A DNA stretch of 12,381 nt from Euryarchaeota archaeon UBA220 (lineage in GTDB: Archaea > Thermoplasmatota > Poseidoniia > Poseidoniales > Thalassarchaeaceae): NCBI GenBank assembly GCA_002501885.1, contig DAON01000053.1, positions 1 through 12,381 on the forward strand. The letters are read 5' to 3'. Each line of letters begins with the position of its first letter. The first letter of the stretch is position 1. The notes under the pieces were generated by a model. That model searched no databases. It saw nothing but the letters and a program-made list of their open reading frames with translations, and was not told the origin of the DNA. Shown piece by piece: positions 8,401 through 12,381 of the stretch. A program made the position numbers and the translations under genes.

Positions 8401-11400
8401 ATAGAGAGTATTTGGTACTTGGAAGTCCCTGTTTGTCATGATAAAATCAAACTCAATGTCTCCATCAATGGAAATAGAACCCATCTCGGCTGAGATGTTG
8501 ACTGGGATTGAGATCTCCTCTGGAGGAGGGTCATCTTGAGTCTGAGACGCATGGTAAGCAGAGACAGATGAAGAGATTCCCGATACATTCTCAAACATCA
8601 CATAACCGATTCCCATTCTAGTTAGAGTTACAGTTTGGGCGGAGTTCGAATCGATTGACATGGAGACTTCCTTCCACATTCTGCCTGTGTCTGAATCGGT
8701 GTGCGAAGAGGGCAGAGAGTTAATCGCAAGCAATTGTGCACTATCCAGCACATTGTAGAATGGTTGGTTTGCATCTGTGCTTGTCTGAGATGCGCTTCCT
8801 ATTGAGACTGTAACGGGCGACTCAAAGCCGTCTGCGTCAGGAGAAACAGCAACTATTCCCGAGTGTGTGGAGCTTGAAACAGGGATTCTGAAAGTCATAG
8901 ATGCAGGGTTGCTTCCATCGAGATTGACTGTAGTTGAGGTAACTGAGTTACCCAGACCAGAGAGCAACGATTGCCAGCCATAGTGGCCATAGTCATCACC
9001 GAATGAGAAAGACCATTCATGAGTATCATCACCTACAACATCGATGTCCGGATTCAATGCCGGTTCAGCGAAATTGGCCGTCAGAACCAATTTCTCTATC
9101 CAACCATTTGTAGGTATCGAGATTGATACTCCGTACCCGGGTTGAGGATAAGTGAATGAAAGGCCTCCTTGTGAAGCCGTACCAAGAGTCCCTCCATTAG
9201 GGCCGGTGAAAGTAATCGTAAGTCCGCTGGAGAAATTGCCGGAGAGACCTACGCTCTTTATCGGCCTTGAAGAGTGTAGATAGTCCATCGAAATAGTTCC
9301 AGCTACTCCGGTGGCATTCAGAAGTCCATCGATCAATGATACACTGGGGCTAAACTCCCATCCATTGTTCTCTAGGGCAAGTGAGTTGAGTACTCTCTTA
9401 CCACCGATGTGGATTTTTGTGATGCTGGGAGTCTCCTCCTCATTGTTTGTTCCCATGTGAATTCGCAATTTCATATTAGAAGTGGTGGTTGTGTCAACCC
9501 CGGCTAAGGAAATCGGGAATGAGACATTCGAATATCCAGGAACAGGATATCCAGTACTTGTATCCATTAGAGAAGCAGAAATCCACGCCGAAGATGGAAT
9601 CGAAGATTCGATATCGATGTATCCTAGATTGAAATCGTGGATGTCCGAAGCGCTGAAGGCCGGGCTGACCCAATCTCCAGGTGCGCCATAATTCGCTATT
9701 CTGATTCCAACATTATCTAAATACCATCCACCATAGCTCCAAAGACCATCAGAACCGCCATGGAATCTGAATTGGACATTGTCTCCAGCATATGATGCTA
9801 GACTTGCTTCCTTAGACTCCATCTGAGAACTTGTTACTGAATATGTAGAGCCTGAGCCCGTACAGTGGACAGAACCGAAGTAGTTGGATCCCTGTGGTAT
9901 CTGAGTATAGGAGTATGCGATGCTTGATGTATCATAGAAGTTGTTTCCGGGGTCCCAATAGTTCCAAGATCCGCCATTTACTTTGATGAATATTCCAGCG
10001 CCATCCCAGTTGTTCTCAAAGCATGCCCAATGATCCATTACCAGAGATGCTGACGAGTTTGCAGGTAGGCTGTATGTGGGAGAGTACAGATTAGCGTTCA
10101 GATTTGCCCCATATGTGCCTGCGAGATTAATCGCCATGGCATAGGGGAAAGAAGCTTCATCTGTGGGCCCGGCAGTGCCTGTGATTTGTCCATATGACCA
10201 CTTGTTTGAATTAGCACCTGAAGAAGGGTTTCTTGTCCATCCAGAAGGCATGTTTGTAGAAGGATTGCTAGCAGTGGAATCCTCGAATCCACTCGTGATA
10301 TCTTGGTTTCCACGTTCAAAAACATAGTGTGCCCAATCATCTGCTCCGGCCTGCGTATTGGATGAAGGGTAGGGGAATACAGCACCATAGTGGTATGCAG
10401 AAGTTGTAGTAGAGAAATCGTCCTCGAAGACTGTGTTTCCTGAACCATCTACAATTCTAATAGCCGCAACTGTGAGGCCTTCTTTCTCATCGGCTATTCC
10501 TCCATAGTGAGGAGTGAAAGCATCGCTGTCTACAATAAATCGGATTTCGACGCCTGCTTGATTTTGGAATGAGGAGGGGATGTCGAAAGAAATAGTTCTA
10601 ATCCCGTTACTTTGGTCACCACTGACTCCATCGTAACCGTTGACTCCCGGGATTGCTCCTGCTCTGTCTTCACAATTGTATACTGTGCTCGTGCCCGTAG
10701 AGGAAATATCTGTCCAAGTGTTGTTGTTGAGAGATAGCTCTACACATGCATTATCCGAGTAAGAGCCTTGTAAGTCCCACTCCATATCGACTTCTATGTC
10801 ATAGGTGCTGTTGGTTCCGGTCAAATCGATAGTTCTCTGGAGCGCCCCATATTGGCTGGCCGAGTAGGAGCAAGAAACTCCAGGAGTATAGCAACCACCA
10901 TGCCATGCCCCGTACTGAACTCCGTCATTATTGTAATTGATATTGTCAATGAACCAACCCGGGCGCTCGTTTTGCGAGCTAGGATCTGTCCAGATGTGGA
11001 ATCTGAATTGGATCTTGCTCGCATTCGAGATATCGGGAATTGAACTCATGGATATATTGCTGGTAACCCAGCCACTGTGAATAGGAGAAGCGAAGACAGG
11101 GACTGCACCGGAGGGGGCGCCCTCTGGACTAGGGGCACTTGTGGACATTGTACTTGGGTATCCTCCATCGGGAGCGATGTAAGTCCAATTGGTCCAACCA
11201 TTGGTATTGATTCGATACTCTACCCACGCGCCATCTCCGCCACCAGCGGCTGTACTGTCAAGATGGTACCAGTGATCAAATGTCATGTAGTAATTGTTGA
11301 TTGTAGAAGCAGCCGGGACATTTGTCTGTGGCATCAGGAAGTATCCTGCTGAACCGGCAGGTACAGGAGAACCCGGCATTGTGCCGATTGCAACTATGCC

Positions 11401-12210
11401 TTCAGAGGCAGAAGACGGAATTATTCCGTGTGAGAGATTCATCTGATTTCCGAATACAGTACCGTTCAGGTTTCCGAATGTAGTTGCCTCCCATAGTTTG
11501 TTCTGATGACAAAAGTAAGTCTGGTTGGTCACCTCGCTAGAATCCAATTGGTTGTTCCCATTAGTGTTCAATCCAGCCTTCATCAAGTTACCTCCAAATT
11601 CGCAGTTTGAACCTGCTGACTCTGTGAAGAATTGGAACAGATAGCCAACTGTGGATCCATTGGTTGTAGTATCACAGAAGTAATCCATCCAAAGCACCTC
11701 ATCACTGTCGAGGCTCTGGTCGAAGTCATTGTCCCATCCTCTCTCAACTAGGCTTCCATTACCTCCTCCACAGCCACTAAGGCCGGTGTTGTAGTAACCG
11801 TAATCATAGACATGCTGCCAACCAGGAGAGTACTTGTAGACGCTATTGAGATTGACAGATATGGATCCTTCATCAAAAGTGCTGATGTTAGATCTTGTAC
11901 CGTCATCAAGTAATGTCAATGACTCATCATTGACCATCTCTGTGCCATAGAAAGTCCCTGATGACAAATCAGCTCCAGCCCAAGTGATTCCATCATCAAG
12001 CGAGACCGCCATTGGAGAGTTAGTAACATGTAGCCATCCGTCTTGGATGGTAGCATTTCCTGGTACTCTAAATCCGGTCACTGTGACCGAATCTCCTTGG
12101 GGGTCCACGGTTGAAGGACCGTTCCAATTTGCGGTCCCGGCAGTGGCAATTGGTGCTAGAATCATGAGGAGTACGATTGCTCCTGCTAGTCTCTTACGCT
12201 CGGCTGGCAT
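5446..12210 (-). CDS. Giant secreted, C-terminally anchored multidomain surface protein
   Basis: This is a 2254-residue protein. MPAERKRLAGAIVLLMILAP and a likely cut after ATA24 form a Sec signal peptide. Two Cys-bounded repeats with Asp/Asn-rich cores follow (C147-C179 and C203-C234, patterned C-GG-x-G-(D/N)-N-LD-EV-YFC), resembling calcium-binding-like modules annotated as DUF7151. Three MAM-like or jelly-roll segments follow at about 300-430, 440-600 and 640-840, with motifs such as QFRFH, GWFIDN and GGWYLDN. The middle is beta-rich with Ig-like spacing and a thrombospondin-3-like loop, DTNLDGIADEDEY (about 1590). A CARDB-like domain (about 2075-2174) precedes a membrane helix (2186-2206), RRR, and a 48-residue Asp/Glu/Tyr tail predicted inside the cell. 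No catalytic motif was recognised, so adhesion, S-layer association or substrate binding are guesses. The start ATG 12210 lies 26 bases after a TATA box, consistent with a leaderless mRNA; the upstream in-frame TTG 12243 would precede that box and spoil the signal peptide. Confidence 0.9.
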   Translation of the reverse strand: MPAERKRLAGAIVLLMILAPIATAGTANWNGPSTVDPQGDSVTVTGFRVPGNATIQDGWLHVTNSPMAVSLDDGITWAGADLSSGTFYGTEMVNDESLTLLDDGTRSNISTFDEGSISVNLNSVYKYSPGWQHVYDYGYYNTGLSGCGGGNGSLVERGWDNDFDQSLDSDEVLWMDYFCDTTTNGSTVGYLFQFFTESAGSNCEFGGNLMKAGLNTNGNNQLDSSEVTNQTYFCHQNKLWEATTFGNLNGTVFGNQMNLSHGIIPSSASEGIVAIGTMPGSPVPAGSAGYFLMPQTNVPAASTINNYYMTFDHWYHLDSTAAGGGDGAWVEYRINTNGWTNWTYIAPDGGYPSTMSTSAPSPEGAPSGAVPVFASPIHSGWVTSNISMSSIPDISNASKIQFRFHIWTDPSSQNERPGWFIDNINYNNDGVQYGAWHGGCYTPGVSCSYSASQYGALQRTIDLTGTNSTYDIEVDMEWDLQGSYSDNACVELSLNNNTWTDISSTGTSTVYNCEDRAGAIPGVNGYDGVSGDQSNGIRTISFDIPSSFQNQAGVEIRFIVDSDAFTPHYGGIADEKEGLTVAAIRIVDGSGNTVFEDDFSTTTSAYHYGAVFPYPSSNTQAGADDWAHYVFERGNQDITSGFEDSTASNPSTNMPSGWTRNPSSGANSNKWSYGQITGTAGPTDEASFPYAMAINLAGTYGANLNANLYSPTYSLPANSSASLVMDHWACFENNWDGAGIFIKVNGGSWNYWDPGNNFYDTSSIAYSYTQIPQGSNYFGSVHCTGSGSTYSVTSSQMESKEASLASYAGDNVQFRFHGGSDGLWSYGGWYLDNVGIRIANYGAPGDWVSPAFSASDIHDFNLGYIDIESSIPSSAWISASLMDTSTGYPVPGYSNVSFPISLAGVDTTTTSNMKLRIHMGTNNEEETPSITKIHIGGKRVLNSLALENNGWEFSPSVSLIDGLLNATGVAGTISMDYLHSSRPIKSVGLSGNFSSGLTITFTGPNGGTLGTASQGGLSFTYPQPGYGVSISIPTNGWIEKLVLTANFAEPALNPDIDVVGDDTHEWSFSFGDDYGHYGWQSLLSGLGNSVTSTTVNLDGSNPASMTFRIPVSSSTHSGIVAVSPDADGFESPVTVSIGSASQTSTDANQPFYNVLDSAQLLAINSLPSSHTDSDTGRMWKEVSMSIDSNSAQTVTLTRMGIGYVMFENVSGISSSVSAYHASQTQDDPPPEEISIPVNISAEMGSISIDGDIEFDFIMTNRDFQVPNTLYPDRQLFEIVTEHHHLFDNSEIEKIILRGTATDGVILEFDVTKDPVYGWDISAGASPTFGQSSGASSADLDEQSSYTDNVIHNDGWEDIAVHWMFEVSWGWDDVDSIRWVAQAIDSSGESVWPAVSFSGQSGAKAVENDLQVDSFEVRDMSGRLLSNQFSPFYPFPVMYGSDLNVSGTVRFQDSTSHRPHMSDYSVGLNLSGNLFALSSMEGGEFSGIVSPPASLSELALSPMMLVVGPTGSATGAEDVTGVPPQVTVEVDYNPPVLGPLEVNTDIGLQPAHGKVWEPENTLTLFVTSDEAEARGESITLRYWRETLEDTNLDGIADEDEYLSITMPLTSGMTGQQQVQFPGIDVSALPFNSMVHMYIEGTDWAGYTYQEGGTGGGPGAANSWASIVVATDEPTNLISSGFDLDRELGYLLAGIPHTFTMQIDEPNGIHTLDNITIMLCGDGPTNLGKFNYDPSRGTLWTADDSMVSPLSAQSTEITPAITQLSLGFELSWDYPWEDGQLGCKPSISVEDDYSTVAYQNNIGELTWDLDNKLMALPDTLADLTPPNIEPVGDMLYLKQGDEFGMEGTIVYAGSQIQITEIPNDLQVEIEVIYGTQEIDLVVDVDPEGRFSGSMILPSRVPLHPEMPVTTYVLNVPGSGSSVSNSDASVTVDSKSPQALFNLADYPDSSLTLLDSDLLGDVTVTVTMVDEIGMMDGPLQVSWVYVRSNNPIAGTEDSGELSLIIDGETNDIYQSSLDLNPMNDMRIEAGDYIWFWITSTDKSGNEIIGQGSDSAPRQVTLRIMEFLGAYSRSVINPTLTPNIGDIITIETFWENPGKRDGELVVGLYELVDGTQWRESLSTLQGGKVTIDLPAESSSVNSVFEWEAWRAGQPNLYLIIDEDFDNPYQAITGINVKQPVSEDEGSGDSEIVMIAAIAAVAVIAIALVMMRRRSDDDYYYEDDDESYYEEDWEYEDEEYEDEEDEEYDEDEYEEEDED
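5497..5526 (-). repeat. 15-bp tandem duplication in the acidic tail of the giant protein
   Basis: The 15-base unit TTCGTCTTCGTACTC (plus strand) occurs twice, perfectly and head to tail, at 5497-5511 and 5512-5526. It encodes EYEDE twice on the minus strand. It sits inside a wider run of TCTTCG-like triplets (about 5450-5580) that encodes the acidic tail. Slippage here would change tail length in steps of five residues without breaking the frame. Confidence 0.85.
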
Positions 12211-12233
12211 GCTGCAACGAGTGTTTAGGTCCA

Positions 12234-12239
12234 ATATAA
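12234..12239 (-). promoter_or_regulatory. TATA box of the giant surface protein gene
   Basis: TTATAT on the minus strand is centred 26 bases before the A of ATG 12210, the usual archaeal spacing from TATA centre to transcription start. Transcription would therefore begin at or within a base or two of the start codon, implying a leaderless mRNA. No Shine-Dalgarno sequence is present in the intervening bases, which agrees. Confidence 0.7.
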
Positions 12240-12250
12240 CCAAATTGGTT
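12238..12250. repeat. Inverted repeat overlapping the TATA/BRE of the giant gene
   Basis: AACCAA (12238-12243) and TTGGTT (12245-12250) form a perfect six-base dyad around a single A. It overlaps the upstream edge of the TATA box and covers where the BRE that binds TFB would be. A protein bound here could block or help assembly of the initiation complex. The operator role is inferred. Confidence 0.55.
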
Positions 12251-12270
12251 CTGTTCTACGAACAGACCCA
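12246..12270. repeat. Second inverted repeat upstream of the giant gene's TATA box
   Basis: CTGTTC (12251-12256) and GAACAG (12260-12265) form a perfect dyad around TAC. The symmetry continues outward to 12246-12270 with one mismatch, giving ten of eleven possible pairs. It directly adjoins and partly overlaps the dyad at 12238-12250. It could be an operator, or a stem in any transcript that runs on from the tRNA gene, whose end is about 37 bases away. The remaining bases 12271-12307 hold two CCAAT-type motifs and no gene. Confidence 0.5.
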
Positions 12271-12307
12271 TTTGGCCAGAAATTCTCACCCAATTTACCA
12301 ATACTTA

Positions 12308-12381
12308 TGGAGCCACTGGGGGGAATTGAACCCCCGACCTTCGCCTTACCAAGGCGACGCTATACCCCTAAGCCACAGTGG
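12308..12381 (-). tRNA. tRNA-Thr, anticodon GGT (first base beyond window)
   Basis: The minus strand folds as a full cloverleaf. The acceptor strand CCACTG pairs with CAGTGG, and the outermost pair needs a G that would lie at 12382, just outside. The D arm is closed by GCT/AGC pairs. The anticodon stem TCGCC/GGCGA is perfect, with the seven-base loop TTGGTAA, so the anticodon GGT (12350-12348) reads Thr codons ACC and ACU. The variable loop is AGGTC. The T arm is GGGGG, TTCAATT, CCCCC. The discriminator is T (U in RNA), and CCA is encoded at 12310-12308. There is no intron. Confidence 0.95.

Noticed and set aside
10098..10448. 116-codon minus-strand frame within the giant gene
   Set aside because: It is a shifted frame inside a well-supported coding region, with no start signal or domain.
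12211..12243. TTG 12243 as the start of the giant protein
   Set aside because: It would place the start before the TATA box and put eleven residues in front of a textbook signal peptide.
1..12381. CRISPR array, insertion sequence, prophage, toxin-antitoxin or other defence module
   Set aside because: No spaced direct repeats, transposase, integrase, terminal inverted repeats or nuclease/toxin motifs were seen; the genes are housekeeping or cell-surface types.

Overview
The window looks like a stretch of archaeal chromosome, most probably from an uncultured marine euryarchaeon of the Poseidoniales (Marine Group II) kind. The alanyl-tRNA synthetase is of the archaeal type. TATA-box-like promoters lie about 26 bases before starts, one of them consistent with a leaderless transcript. 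The tRNA gene encodes its own CCA. One gene encodes a surface protein of about 2250 residues with a signal peptide and a C-terminal membrane anchor, a style common in that group. The lineage is an inference from gene style; I could not run a database search.

Layout from left to right. Bases 1-2333 (minus) hold most of alaS, cut at its 3' end by the window edge. A divergent intergenic region of about 110 bases follows. Then come rtcB (plus, 2447-3937), which encodes the RNA ligase of tRNA splicing and RNA repair, and a membrane-anchored His-rich protein of unknown function (minus, 3934-4479), whose stop overlaps the rtcB stop. A helix-hairpin-helix DNA glycosylase of the AlkA type (plus, 4530-5153) is divergent from it. 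A short predicted coiled-coil protein (minus, 5154-5330) directly abuts the glycosylase. The giant surface protein fills 5446-12210 (minus), followed by its promoter region with two adjoining inverted repeats, and a tRNA-Thr(GGT) gene (minus, 12308 to the right edge).

The genes do not form one pathway. They are mostly single-gene units, arranged divergently or convergently and packed with almost no spacing. Two themes can be seen: information processing (alaS, rtcB, tRNA-Thr, DNA glycosylase) and the cell surface (the His-rich anchored protein and the giant protein). I found no mobile element, CRISPR array, prophage gene or obvious defence system. The most unusual material is the giant protein (paired Cys/Asp/Asn modules, MAM-like sandwich domains, and an acidic Tyr-rich cytoplasmic tail), its dyad-rich promoter, an EF-hand-like loop inside the His-rich surface protein, and a hairpin with a GNRA-type loop that would bury a Shine-Dalgarno-like sequence ahead of the small coiled-coil gene.
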